Assembly (NCBI GenBank): GCA_020744425.1
Contig: JAGMUV010000003.1
Coordinates: 4,340,001-4,404,000, forward strand
Source of the DNA: Dactylonectria macrodidyma
Taxonomy: Eukaryota; Ascomycota; Sordariomycetes; Hypocreales; Nectriaceae
Direction of reading: 5' to 3'
Length of the DNA stretch: 64,000 nucleotides
Part shown: piece by piece, positions 12,242 to 24,100 of the stretch
Numbering within the stretch: position 1 is the stretch's first letter
Layout of the letters: every line of letters begins with the position of its first letter
Notes under the pieces: generated by a model
Told to the model about the DNA's origin: nothing
Databases searched by the model: none
The model's input: only the letters and a program-made list of their open reading frames with translations
Program-made: the position numbers and the translations under genes

Positions 12242-14336
12242 ATGGTATCTGTCAAGTTTATTCACCTGACTCTTCTCTCAGCTGCCTTAGCAACTGCAAT
12301 TCCCTTAACGGAGACATCATGCTCGGTAGAAAGTATCCTCGACTCGGCATTGGAAGCTCTCGGCGGTGAATCTGTGCTCAATGATCTTCAAGGTGTCACC
12401 TACCACTCCCCAAAGTACCATTTCCACCCACAAAAACCAGCATAGTTTTCTAACATTTCATAGCACCTATCGCTCAAGGAGCCTCATGCAAAGCTATGAG
12501 ATGACCAGAGCTGACACTGCCATCGCAATCTCGGGACATCAAAACATCTCTTTCAGTTTCAAGTCGGATGAACTGCAGCAACGAATCGATCGACAGTTTG
12601 TTCCAAGTGGTGGGTTGTCTCTCACAGTCGCATCAACATAGACTAATGAAACGCAGATTATTGGATCTGGAGCTCTCCTACACTTAGCCCCTTCAACTTC
12701 TCCCTTGTCGTTCAGAGCGGCGATGATGGGTTTGCCTGCTATGTCAACGGAAATAATCAGATTTGGTTGCCGTCAGATCTGGCTTCGGGGTACACAGATT
12801 GTAAGTCGACGTCACAATTCAATGTTTCCGTCAACTCACCGGCCTTGTAGCTGCGCTGGCAGAATACCTTGTTCTGCATGGTAACATGCTCGACCCAAGA
12901 CTTCTTCTTAAGGTAAACATCGCATAATCTCTTGTCAATACGAGTTTTGCTAACCGGCCAAGCTAAAATCGAGTAATACCACCTCCGCGTCAGAGACAAC
13001 CATCAACGGCATCAAGTTGCTCAGTGGTATGAACTCATGCCCCTGTCCAGATTCCAACTCACAATATTAAAGTTCATGATTCTCACCTCGAACTAACGGT
13101 CATATTTGACCCCTCCACCAACTTGCCCTACATCGTCCGAACGTTTGAGGATCATCCGATCCATGGCGCGTCGACCTTTGACCTCTACCTCACCGACTAC
13201 AAGACTGTCGAGGGACTCAAATTCCCTCATCAGATCCAAAGCGTCTACAATTCGACCTCTCGAAACCTCGACGCCGTGCTCGAGGACTTCACTATCGAGA
13301 AAACCACAGTAAACCCAAAATTCCCATCCGGATTCTTTGATGGAATTCCTGAGGATGAGAGCATGTTCCCAAAGGCGGCACCCCATAAGGTCGAAGGTTT
13401 TTCGCATGCGAGAATCACAGAGTTTAGCTCAAACATGCTCTGGTCTGGGCTGAAGAACACGACCGCCGAAGACCTCAACTCGACGCAGCCGATCCCAGGA
13501 CTCCCTTCTGTACATTGGCTTATTCTCGAGGGCGATGATGTCGGCGTCAAGCAGATGATCATTGAGTTTGAGACTGAGGTCATTGTGTGCGATGCAGCGC
13601 CGCAACATAGCTTGAGTGTCATCCAGTGGATCGCCGACAACTTGAACAAGCCCATCACACACCTTTGGGTAAGTACACAAAACGATCGCCGTGGTTAAAG
13701 ACTTTTACTGAAAATGTGGCAGCCAACACATCACCATCGTGATCACTCTGGTGGTGCCAAGGACTTTGTGGAAGTTGGCGCAAAGCTGATCGTGCCTGAG
13801 ATGGCGGTACAATACTGGTCGAGCATTCCAAATGCAACCTTTGTGACCTTCAAGTAAGTTTAGAGTGGCATCATTGACTTTTGTGACGGTGCCCACTAAC
13901 TCAATTTAGTGACACGCACCCATATGTCCATTCTGATGAGAATACCCAGGCCTGGTTTATGTGGGAACCTCAAGGATTCCATGCCTCAGACTTGTCCTAC
14001 AGCTTTGTTACTACCAAATGTCCCTCAAACGACTCCCCAGTCGCTGTTTTCGAAGCAGATGTGTGGCAAGCAGGTGTTTCACCTGCGCTGTCGGACCAAG
14101 CTCAGATGAGGCAGTGGTTGGATCAGGTCATGAATGATGGGTTGACAAAGGATGCAATGTGAGTTTTCGACCCCTCTAGATTGGGAAGCGAACGTGTTCT
14201 TAACCGTATACTCAGTGTTCTACCCACCCACGGCCAAGTCACTCCACTCCTTGAGTTGATCAACATTACGGGATATCCGTACCCACAGCTGTCAACCCTT
14301 GATTGGAGAACTGGAGCCGCTAAATGTGATTCTTGA
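12242..14336 (+). CDS. Secreted metallo-beta-lactamase-fold hydrolase
   Basis: Nine exons (12242-12414, 12464-12609, 12657-12800, 12851-12912, 12963-13026, 13073-13668, 13723-13853, 13910-14158, 14216-14336) give 561 residues with consistent phases. An N-terminal signal peptide ends near ATAIP. The C-terminal half is an MBL fold: a strand with VIVCDAAP, then PTHHHRDHSGG carrying the HxHxDH zinc motif (a phase-0 intron falls just before it), then a late VLPTHG. Several N-x-S/T sites fit passage through the secretory route. The N-terminal 230 residues are a separate beta-rich region unlike bacterial lactamases. The substrate is unknown; lactone or ester hydrolysis is plausible for the fold. The start was chosen because it gives a clean signal peptide. 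Confidence 0.88.
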
Positions 14337-14847
14337 TCTTATCGAAATTGTGTAGCCAACTTGGACCTGGTTCTGACAAACAGTGGAATGGGATGGTAGA
14401 GAGGAAATAACGATGGCCATTCTGTGCCTCACGTTCCGGCTGTACCGGGTACCTTGTGCGAACAGAATTTCGCACTCCGACACATCACGATGGGGCAGCT
14501 AATGACAGTCAGAGGATGATATTGCTGGGTCTGTTTGGGGTAACCTTTCATTTCATATTTCGCATAGATTTCTTAGATTAATATCGTTGATGCTCGTTAT
14601 TTAAATCACCTAAAGGTTCCGCATTAGTTCTTCGGACGGAATCTTGTCAGAAAATGTGTCATTTTGGTAGTCGTTTGAGGGGTTCTTGGTTTAAGAAATC
14701 TAAGTTTCTGTCATATTGTAAAACCCGATTCGTTGAAAAGAGCGACCATTGTATATGTGCCATCCATGGAAGGGGTCGTAGAGCAGTTATTCATTATTGC
14801 ATTGTTCTCAACTACTTTATTTCCTGCCAACACGTTACGCATCCGTG
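14337..14847. other. Intergenic, convergent ends
   Basis: This lies between the 3' ends of the hydrolase (plus) and the SAT4-like gene (minus). It is AT-rich and no gene or repeat is supported. Confidence 0.4.
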
Positions 14848-16240
14848 CTACTGACCATTGTTGCTACTTCCGGCAAACCTTCGCTCTTCGCGATCTTTCT
14901 TGCGGTCTTCCTCGATCAAAATGATGTCGCTGGTGTGACTTCCCGCCTCTTCATCGTATGAGCCATCGTCCAATCCATCTGCTCCATCGACTTCACTATG
15001 AACATTTTGAGGATATGAGTGTTCATTTCGACGGCCCTTTCGTGATCTCATCGAGATAGACGACCTTTCATGGCTGCCAGAACTCTCTTTCTTTTCGCTA
15101 CTCGGATTACCAAGATAGGGCCGCAATGATGGCAAACACGCAACGGTAATGCCGACTTTGCAATCCAAATTAGCCCAAAGCACTGGCATGATCAGCTCCT
15201 CTGTTCTATTGGCTTTGTGTTTGCTGGCATCGGGAAAGGACTACAACGCTTACCAGTCGTGCTGAGTGGGCGCGCCGTTGTTTGGTCTGTTTGCTGGATG
15301 AAAACGTGGCGCATCGCATCGAAAATGATAGTAATGGCCCCGAGGGAAAATGTGCCAAAAAGTGCGATTCTCAACGCTCTAGTCATGACCAAGCGGGGTA
15401 TCAGTAGCCACGGAAGTCCAAAAACAGTCGTCTTAGTCCTATTTTGGGTCGGGACTCGAACAATGTAGGGATAACGTACTCAAATGTTGCTGACGAAATG
15501 AAGGGCCCAAGTCATGCGGAAGAAGGGGGGGCCCTCTTTATGGGACAGGTTGATCCGGACTCGAGATCCATAAAGCCGTAAGATGAGCTACCATGGAACC
15601 CAAAGTTGTGTCATTGCTCACCAAATTATGCTGATCGGTCTACAGATGAATAGCAACCAGATAATACTGACAACATATACGGCTGTTGTATATGCAACGG
15701 TCGCCCACAGAAGCATCCTCTGTATTCGCAGGAATGGTGGGAAAATTTGTAAATATGTTGAAAGTAACGCTGCTTTTGAAAGAGTAATCGAAGTCCAATA
15801 GGGGATCGACGTGAGCCAGATTAACTTCGTAGCAGCTTGTTAGCCAAGGTCGGGTTTCTGAAAGGGGCACCCCAGCATGGCGAGAACCCTACCTTGAGAA
15901 GCTTTTCGAAAGCTTCGAGACCTCCGGGTAGAAAGATGAATGGGAATCTCACGGACGGATCGAGGGCCCCGAGGTTCAGGTATATAATGAGTAGACAGGT
16001 ATTGGCCAGGCCGGCGACCCATGCTGCACGCATTAGCACATCGCTGACTGGCAGGCCTCGACGTTGGATAGCAAGGCGGAGGTAAAGCCGGGCGATGATG
16101 GCACCCGCTGCGATAGCAAGACAATCGAACGCAATAATCTACAGAATATTAGTAAAGGACTCAATGTGAGCTGCTTGATCAAGTGAATGTGTCGGGTGCC
16201 GAACCAGAACCACCTCTGGTGCTGGGGCACGCGGGGCCAT
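14848..16240 (-). pseudogene. SAT4/PTH11-type (fungal rhodopsin-domain) membrane protein, apparent frameshift
   Basis: Separate minus-strand exons together spell a seven-helix SAT4-family protein. In order they are AFDCLAIAAGAIIARLYLRL; AAWVAGLANTCLLIIYLNLG; WTSITLSKAALLSTYLQIFP; a helix ending WLLFICRPISIIW; MTWALHF; VFGLPWLLIPRLVMTRALRI; LFGTFSLGAITIIFDA; and finally WANLDCKVGITVACLPSLRP with a charged tail. Members are plasma-membrane proteins; some PTH11 relatives act in surface sensing. Splice sites join most pieces in phase. Between the exon ending SIIW and the one with MTWALHF the phases cannot be reconciled, and the frame changes at a run of seven C (15525-15531, G on the plus strand). 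One extra base there would restore the frame. I therefore list it as a likely disrupted gene; a base-calling error in the homopolymer is the main alternative. Confidence 0.65.
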
Positions 16241-17291
16241 AGCTGCAAGATGGACTATCCACGTATTGCGTTTGATACTCAGCAAGTTGGTGTCTGAGGA
16301 TATTGCCAAGTAGTTATGGGCGCTTCGGACGGGTTCTTTGTGATTATCGTCATGTGCTTGGTTTGTGAGGAAACGATGAGGTGAACACTGGAAGTTCATA
16401 GCTCAGACAAAAGGCCCCAGAGTCTACATTCCGGTGACTCGTAGCGCCACATTCCAGACAGGTCCGTGGATGGGTGAATGCATTTAATGCTGTGATTTTT
16501 ATTGGACAGTCGATGTCTGAGTGGCTTGAGCAAGCTTTTGAGGCGCAAGGTGGGCTTGCCTTTTGCGGAGAGACGCCCGTCAAGAATGTCCATATTTTAT
16601 ATTCTGGAGCATGTGTTAAAATCTTTTGACATCATTGTCCGCTATGGCAAAAACCGAGACGCTGGTACTAATGTTGGTATCTGGCACCTGTTAAATTCCA
16701 TGTCTTTTTCTCTAGCGCAGTCACATCCCGTTCATCGATCTGACTTTGTCTGTCTAGTCAAAACTCGTTACTTGAATTCCTAATCCGCATAACTTCCATG
16801 CCTATGAGCTTGGTAGACTCTTGACTTAGGTGAACCATTCAGTTCAGTTTCATACTACGAAAATATGATTGGGCTCTGGTATCTAAGGAGAAAGTGCAAT
16901 CATCCCAAGCAGGATTGAAGTGACAGAGAGATAATATGTCAACCAATTGAATGACAAAGAACCACAGCTATGGATCAACACCTACAGACTATTGAAGATG
17001 ATGAAATGGCTCACAGCGTGATTTGTATCCTAGTGACGCTGGGGCGGTTGCTATGCAACCAGTTTTTGACCTGGAAATCCAGCACAGGCTTAGGACTGAT
17101 GTTGTAATGAGGTTTTTTTCTTTTTTTCTTTTTTTCTTTTTTTTTTTGGACTTGAGTGAGAACGGTGGGATATTGCTGGATATTTATAACCTGTTTGAGA
17201 TTCTAGAGTTCTTACACCTGCATTTAAGCCACTTTTCCCAGAATCACGCTGCTGCGTCCTTGGAACTGTTTGGGGGAGGGGAGCTTCATTT
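16241..17291. other. Intergenic with a polypyrimidine tract
   Basis: A strong T/C tract (T-runs interrupted by single C) lies at about 17111-17148 on the plus strand. The rest is AT-rich and holds no supported gene. Confidence 0.45.
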
Positions 17292-20200
17292 TTAGGAGAC
17301 CTTCGCGAGGACCTGAATTTCTTCGGCTAGCATATCAAGCTCAGTACCGAAGTCAACCCGTTTCGCAAGTGCTGGGTCGTTGACGAGACTGGATACACTA
17401 TCGAGATCACCATCGAGATCAACGCTGTGTAATTGAGGACCGAAGATGACGCCGATCAAATACTGAAATGGTTGCTGGTTTAGGATTCGGTAGTAGGATG
17501 AGCCATCCTTATCATTGGACTTCCTGATGAATCGAATAATTGCACCGGGCTCCGTGAAACCTGCAGCGACATTGTGGAGCCTGGAGTCATGGGTTGCCGG
17601 ATTAATTGAATCGACTGCAGCCAAAATCTGTGCCAGTAGATATTGTAAATCAACCTCGCAATAAAATCCAAGTGACCCGTGGCTGGTGTCAGCCCACGGT
17701 AGGGTGAGAATGGACAATGTACGAGAGAAAAAGAAAAAGTTGAGGAGTATTCTGGTTTGCCAGTTTGGGCGTGCTTGTGTCATGGTGTCGATTACACCCA
17801 CAATCCCTGACATGTCGGGTGCTTTACCCCGAAGGTAATTCCAAGCAAATGTTAGAAATAGTCCGTAGGCAGTAACTTGGTGGGTATGGGTAGTAGTAGT
17901 AGATCCCAATTGACCACCCTGATGAAAATTCCACCAGCCGATTGCATGGGGGTCAGCGCCCATTGACATTAGTTCCTGCATCATTCTTATTGGCGCGTTT
18001 CCCTGTTTCCAAACCGCCATGGCGCAAATGTTACGCAGGGTATCGGTGATGACGGTCGAGTCTGAGTCTGAGTCTGAGTCTGCCTGTTTGAGGGTAGACA
18101 GGACAAAGTCATCAAAAAGTGGGGACTCCCAGGCCAGAAGAGGAAAAAATCCCCAGCCAGGTCCCCACCTTCTTGGGAAAGCTGAAATGACACCTGCCTC
18201 CCAAAGTTCGAGTCCGATTGGGAGAATAGCCGTCATCTCCGACTCGTCGATACCACCCTTGCGCGCTGTGTCTGCGATGATGCCAATGACATCGTCCACA
18301 TCCGTTACAAAGTTGAACTCCCTAGCAAGTATGTTTGCCACACACAACATGGACTTGACCAATGTGACATCCGTACGGACCGATAGTGACGGAATGTGCT
18401 TGTAGTTCAAAATCTCCTGCCCAGCCTGCGTCTCCACCAGGAAGTCGTGAGCCGTGCGGTGAATGAAGCTAACTACCTGATTGAGGAATTTGATTTCATC
18501 CAGGTGTGGTATTTCATCAATGTTCCGCCCAGAAACTCCACGCGTAAGTTGTAAAAGTCCAGCACATCGAGTAGAAATAGTCTCAGCCGTCGTTTCGCAT
18601 AGCATCTTCAGATCAGCGTGACTGCTGTCGTTGGCTTTGTGGGTGAGGACCTCTCTGTCTTTGGTTCTCTCCGCAAGTGCTATCTCCAAAAGGGTAGGCC
18701 TTAGAATGAAAAAATTATGGGTCTGTTTTGTTACATTAACAGGCTGCGCACCCGTCACCACAAAACGAAAGTACCTCGCTGCCGTCTCGCGATAAACAGA
18801 GTTATTGCCTTTCAATCTCTTCCACATATCCGCATAAAGATCCTCCAATTCTTCAGGGAGCTCTTTGAACCTTTGGAGCAGGGTCCCTTCGTCATCTCGG
18901 TTCTGGACTCCATTGATGAGGCTCCTCGTTGCAAGAAAAAGCCAGAGAAAAACTCCTTGAGCCTTGTAAAGAAGACCACGTGTGAGCTCTTCTAGGAGGG
19001 ACGAGGATATTTCTCCGCTTGCATTGAATGGTTTGAGTTCCTTGTGCACATAGACGCTCATCTCAGGTCTGGTCAAATCTTCTAGTCGAATGCTCGTCGC
19101 CGCTATCCTCTGGAACCTTTGCACGAGTTGCGTTTCCGGTCGACTAGAAACGCACACCTTGACGTGGTCCCACGCGTTCAACTGTTCGACGACGTTCAGG
19201 AGCTTGAAGTATCCATCTTGACTAGATATCTCGTCGAGACCATCGATGAAAATGCACACTGGGCTCATATTCTCAGCCAGCAAGAAGAGAACAAGTTTCT
19301 CCAGTTCTGCAGCCGACCAGTCATCATATGAGTCCTTCGATGACGAATTCTTGAAGTGGTTTAATACTTCTTCGATTGAGAGACTACTCTCACGTAGGAT
19401 GCAGTGAAGTAAGGAGCATAGCAGACCCTTGATGCTGTTTTGAGGCGGAGATCCAATCTTCCAAAAGAAGTGCGACAGGATTTTGGTCCCCGGCCTCCAA
19501 CGGCCCAAGAGCTTCCCAGTATTGTCGTTGTCGATCACAAACTTCATCAAGGTGCTTTTGCCTGAGCCTGGCTTCCCTCGAATCCAGAAGATATTGCGGT
19601 TGTCTGATTGAAGCCATGAAATGAAACCACGCCATCTCTCGTCGATCTCCTGCACCACTGCATCAGACGTGAGTTCCCAATGGGGCTTGCGTTCAATTGC
19701 ACCACCGCTCACATCCAGAGCTTTGCGATCTAATGGCTGCCAATCATTGGGGTCTCGTTGACACATGTGATCAAATGAAAGGAACACTCGCTCAAAGGTG
19801 GCGGCGTTTGAGTCCATGACATTGTTATATCGTTGGTTCATTACGTCAGCCTTGAGGCTTTTGAGGAGCCGCTCGCGTTGTGCGTCCGTGGCTGCTCTCA
19901 CGCCAAGAGCCTGCACTTCAGAGACCATATGTGTCTTGACATCCCCGCGAGTTATCTCTGCCTCCCTCTTGACATGATCGCGGGTCGTGTTGTGTTCGGT
20001 CTTGATGAGGCCCTCGATCTTTTTGTGGCCGTCTGCCATTCGAGAGATGAAGTCTTGTACATCAGATGTAAGAGTTTGGAATCGTTGGCTCTGTTTCAAT
20101 TCGATCGCATCGCTCGTCGTGCTGTTGGTTATGGGTTAGTTGTGAAAATCGACTGGGCCAAACTCTTCGACATTGAGAATATGAGTTGGGGTAGTGTCAA

Positions 20201-20642
20201 GAATATGAACTGACCAGAGATTCAACAGTAGTTGCGTCTCCATCACCTGTGTATACCCGTCGAGGGACATCTGGAGCCTCTCAACATTCTTCTTGTGCTT
20301 GCTCGACCGAAGCGTTGCCCAAACGGCTTGGCGGAGCTTTCCCTTTTTGCACAGCTCAGTAACGTACTGGGCCTCTTTTTCCAGGGCTTGCGCAGCACCC
20401 TGACACTTGGCACCTATCTCTGCTAGCTTCTTCTCGGCGGTTGTCATATGTGGCATCGCCTGACAGCGAGTCTGAACTTGGCCAGCGGCCTCGATCATCC
20501 GTGACGCGTAGTCTTCGAGGTCATGTTCGGCGGTCGGTTTGCCGTCGTAGATTTTGTAGCACAGAGAGGCGACGCTGCAGGAGAAGGAGATGACTTGAAG
20601 CACGGCGCTGGCAGCACCGAGAGCTTCGAGCCCGGTGGCCAT
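17292..20642 (-). CDS. NACHT-domain STAND NTPase (NLR-like)
   Basis: Two exons (20215-20642, 17292-20121) give 1085 residues. The N-terminal ~145 residues match the helical fungal STAND N-terminal domain that often precedes NACHT: they start MATGLEALGAASAVLQVISF and contain repeated Ala/Glu-rich helices. A charged coil follows, then the NTPase with Walker A GKPGSGKST near residue 325 and Walker B VCIFIDGLDEIS near residue 436. A conserved winged-helix-like arm then leads into the region shared by NACHT proteins of this branch. There are no ankyrin, WD40 or TPR repeats at the C-terminus, unlike many fungal NLRs. Fungal STAND proteins can control heterokaryon incompatibility and immune-like cell death; a role here is inferred from architecture only. 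A short Asp-Ser run (18060-18082) is a small microsatellite inside the gene. Confidence 0.9.
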
Positions 20643-21476
20643 CGTGCAGGGCCACTTCGATGTGATCGATCTGCGAGGGTCTGGAGATGGTTGGATAAGG
20701 TTGAGTCTAGAATTATGAAAGGATCAAAGCCAGCAGTAAGGTCCGCCATGGGAGAAAAATGCCAGAAATGGCGCTGTTGGGTAGCAAGTAAGTGAGGCGA
20801 ACTACCCCTCACAAGGCGACCAGTTGGCTTTGCGACCTCTGTGCAATCTTTGATTGGGTATCAGTGCCTTGCTAATTATGCAGGCTCAGCCATCATTCAG
20901 CCCATTCAGCCCCCCAGCCTTAAAAAATATTGTAGGGACACTCGTCCCGAATGGCTCTGCTCAGCCTGATCAGGCTCGGCTCGGCTCCGAGCTATCTGCG
21001 CGGACAACGTGGGCAATCGTCTATCCTCATCTGTGAGCTCACAGCCATGATAACTATAGAGTAAGGCGATGGAACTGATTGATGGAAGTTTCATCGAATA
21101 CATCATAGACTGCCAATACGTTCAAGCTGGGACTGAGACGAGACATTTCTAATTCCGTATGCTTATCCATTGACCAAACATGACCTTTGAGCTTAGCCTA
21201 CATTACATCTGCGTGTCACAAGAACAGGCAAGGAGCGGGATTGTGAGAATGTGTGCCACGTGCTAATTGTTTGAGGCGGAACGTTTCGCTGCCCTCCGTG
21301 ACTGAGATTACATTCAGAAAAGAAAAAGATTGCACGGAAATTGGTGTTATTGCCCTGGAAAGAAAATATGGTGTCCAGAGGAAGCTGGGACACAATCTAA
21401 GAACATGACAGAATACCGTTTTAGAGGACCACACAACGCAATCCCTTGCCCGTTCTTACCCATGCCATGTTTGCAG
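20643..21476. other. Intergenic
   Basis: Upstream of the NACHT gene and downstream of the dioxygenase, both on the minus strand. A GC-rich stretch with repeated CTCGG/CTCAG words lies at about 20960-21000. No supported gene was seen. Confidence 0.35.
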
Positions 21477-23166
21477 CTAAGCTGGGTCAGTGTCCATTTC
21501 TGGAACTTCTGCAATGATGACAGCCGAAGAGTAATACGCATCGATGCCGGGTTGATTTCCATACTGCAAAGGAGGTCAGTTTTATCATGTCACACTCCAA
21601 AACCCCGCTTTTCATGGGCACTCACGGTGATGAATGCCACAGCAAGCTCTTTGTAGGTCCGTGAGTTTGGGGCATAGTTAAGCCAAGTGACCACGCGACG
21701 TGGATACATTGGGTCGGAGTTACGATGCGAAACTGGAATCTCTGCGGGATTCAGAGTCTCACTCTCGTAGTCGTGGTCGTCAGACAGAACTACGGGACGG
21801 AGAGATTTTGCGATCAGTGCATGACTCTCGTGGAGTCCCTCGTCGTCGTCAGACTCGATATCTAGGCTTGCCTTGACTTGGTAGGTATATTGTCCCTCGG
21901 ATATATTGTCTTTGTAGTCTTGCTCATCTAGGACGGTGGTGATCTTGGCAGCGCCAGTGAGTTGCCGGAGGGCTTGGTACACCATCATGTCAAGGCCTTT
22001 AAGCATGTGATGCAAATTGTCCATGGATGAACCGGACGTGTGAGGATACGCATGAGTGCACGTGAAGCCCAAAAGGCCGCCTGTGCCAGTCAGTACCATG
22101 TTTTAACGAGTTGAAATAGCGGAGAAGTGAAATACCTCGAGGGAGAAAGGTAGGGCAATCGAGAAGTGATTTGAGGGTCCCGAAGAAGTGAAACGACTCC
22201 TGGTCCAATGTACCAAGGGAGTTTGCCATCAAAGCTGGCCCATAGGACGTCCAGAATAAGTTGTAGGTCAATGTAAGGCGATGTCCTTTTGTCACTTCGA
22301 AGACCTCATGCTCGCAGTCAGAGAAGAAAGCAGCCCACTGGATTGAGGGGGCCTTTGCGTCTGCCCAGTTGAAGACGATTTCTCGGCCACCATGCCGGAC
22401 TGCAAGTTGGCCACCTGAGAGTGTTAGGTGTGACATGATGGATATTCAGGCCCAAGGGATGGTCTCAAGACGTACCTTGGTGCTCATGGGGAAGACAGAC
22501 TACGAGTGAGCCCATCTGCTCGGCCGAACGTGGTGTGTCAACATGGGGCTTGAACTTTCCAGACGGTCCGGAATAGATCTATGCGTCATATTAGAGTGAC
22601 GAGCAACGAATTGTTGGGTGCAGTCAGCATACGTTGAGCTTATACAACTCCGCTCTGATGCCAAGATTGTTAGAAGTAGTTTGACGATCGCCATGGGCAA
22701 GAGCCTGAACAATTGTGTCCAGAATGCCATGCTCATACGGATGAAAGTCGGTGCTGAACCTGGTGGCATCCATCTTGCTCGCCTTGCGGTACGTCTCATC
22801 AAGAACTTCCTTATTGCCGATTCCAAATGTGGCCGGTTCGCAATCTGTCAAAAGCTGCGCAAATGCACCCTTCGAGACAGCGTCGTCACCGACGGGTAGC
22901 TGAACATTTCGGCAGTGACTCGGCTCGCCCGAGTCCCATCGGACAACCACAGAGGCATCGCTGGTATCTTTTGGAGGCGAAGCAGGAAAGACGTCGAGCT
23001 TCCCACCGATGGCAAAGACATCCTTGCCTGCGTGATCTTTGAGAGCTGAGGAGACATTGAGGAGTAGAATGTCGGGGTTAGCATTGGTATCACGCTCGGA
23101 GGAGCTCTGAGCCGAACTGCCCTCGGAACGGGGAACGGAGGCAGATGAATGATTGGACTTTGGCAT
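21477..23166 (-). CDS. 2-oxoglutarate/Fe(II)-dependent dioxygenase-like protein
   Basis: Five exons (22633-23166, 22476-22578, 22136-22414, 21626-22080, 21477-21563) give 485 residues with consistent phases. The core reads SGKFKPHVDTPRS, supplying the first iron His and Asp. It continues with SLVVCLPHEHQGGQLAVRHGG and SDCEHEVFEVTKGHRLTLTYNL, which supply the second His and the Arg that would hold 2-oxoglutarate. This is the prolyl-4-hydroxylase-like fold of a large fungal family. The N-terminal 180 residues start with a low-complexity Ser-rich stretch and hold a second conserved region. No signal peptide is visible, so it is probably intracellular. The substrate is unknown. The last exon restores the conserved end YGNQPGIDAYYSSAVIIAEV. 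Confidence 0.87.
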
Positions 23167-24100
23167 GATGAAAAGAGTGATTAGGAATCAAGGGTTTGCG
23201 GCAATAGGAAGAAAAGAAAAGGCGGGAGAGTGTGCCTTTCCTTAAATTCATGGGGTCCTTTATGCCCATTAAGATTTTATGCCTCAGGTTGGTCTGTTAC
23301 TGCTTGCTTGCGTTATCAACATTCTTACGCTGCGCGCTCAAAGACGCATCCGTGTGAGAAGATACGTAGTCTAGTTAGCGGATACCTCGCAGAGACTGAA
23401 CCTCTGGCTGATGATTTGGTACCTATCAATCCTGGACAGGTTCCCGGGCTTGCCCCGACAGCATCCACGAGCGAAGGGATGGTGTCTTCTTTGTCTCACG
23501 GACTGTGCGACATACTTCGTCGACATGGCCAATACGCAGCCTGAGTCAAACGCCACAATTCGCGTAATCGGAAAGAGGCCCAATGAAATAGCTGCAGCAG
23601 TTGTCATGGCTTGCAGTTGCCTGGAGGGCCTTTGAACAAATAATGCAAGGGGGCCGAGAGGAGTTCGGATTGGCAGCTAGTACCCGAGGATGCGGCAAGG
23701 GATAGCAAACAGGACAGAGATGAACGTTGTCAACAAGCTGGTCTGTGGGCCTTACTCATTACTAGATGTTTTATCACCCTCTGATTCCATGCATTTCCCA
23801 TTCTGGGTTCGCCTTATGAAACAATGTGTTGCACACAGAGCGCGGTGGCTTGCTAACAACTCGCCGCACAGCTTGACGGACCCAGTGCCCGCCTGCGGAT
23901 GCGGCTCAATATGAGGTAAAATACGAACAGAACTCAAAACTGTGCTGCAGAGAAATTGCCCCATATTTTAGCATTGTTGTTTTGGCCGTAAAAAGGCTGT
24001 TCGTTACAGGCACAACTCCGCTTTGGTCCTGTCAGATCAAAAGCCAGTTGGTGTGACGGGAACCTAAGTCTGCGGGATCGACCCAGTGGCAAGGGATATT
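23167..24100. other. Intergenic
   Basis: About 0.9 kb with overlapping short open frames on both strands, none with a recognisable domain. No repeat was found. Confidence 0.35.
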
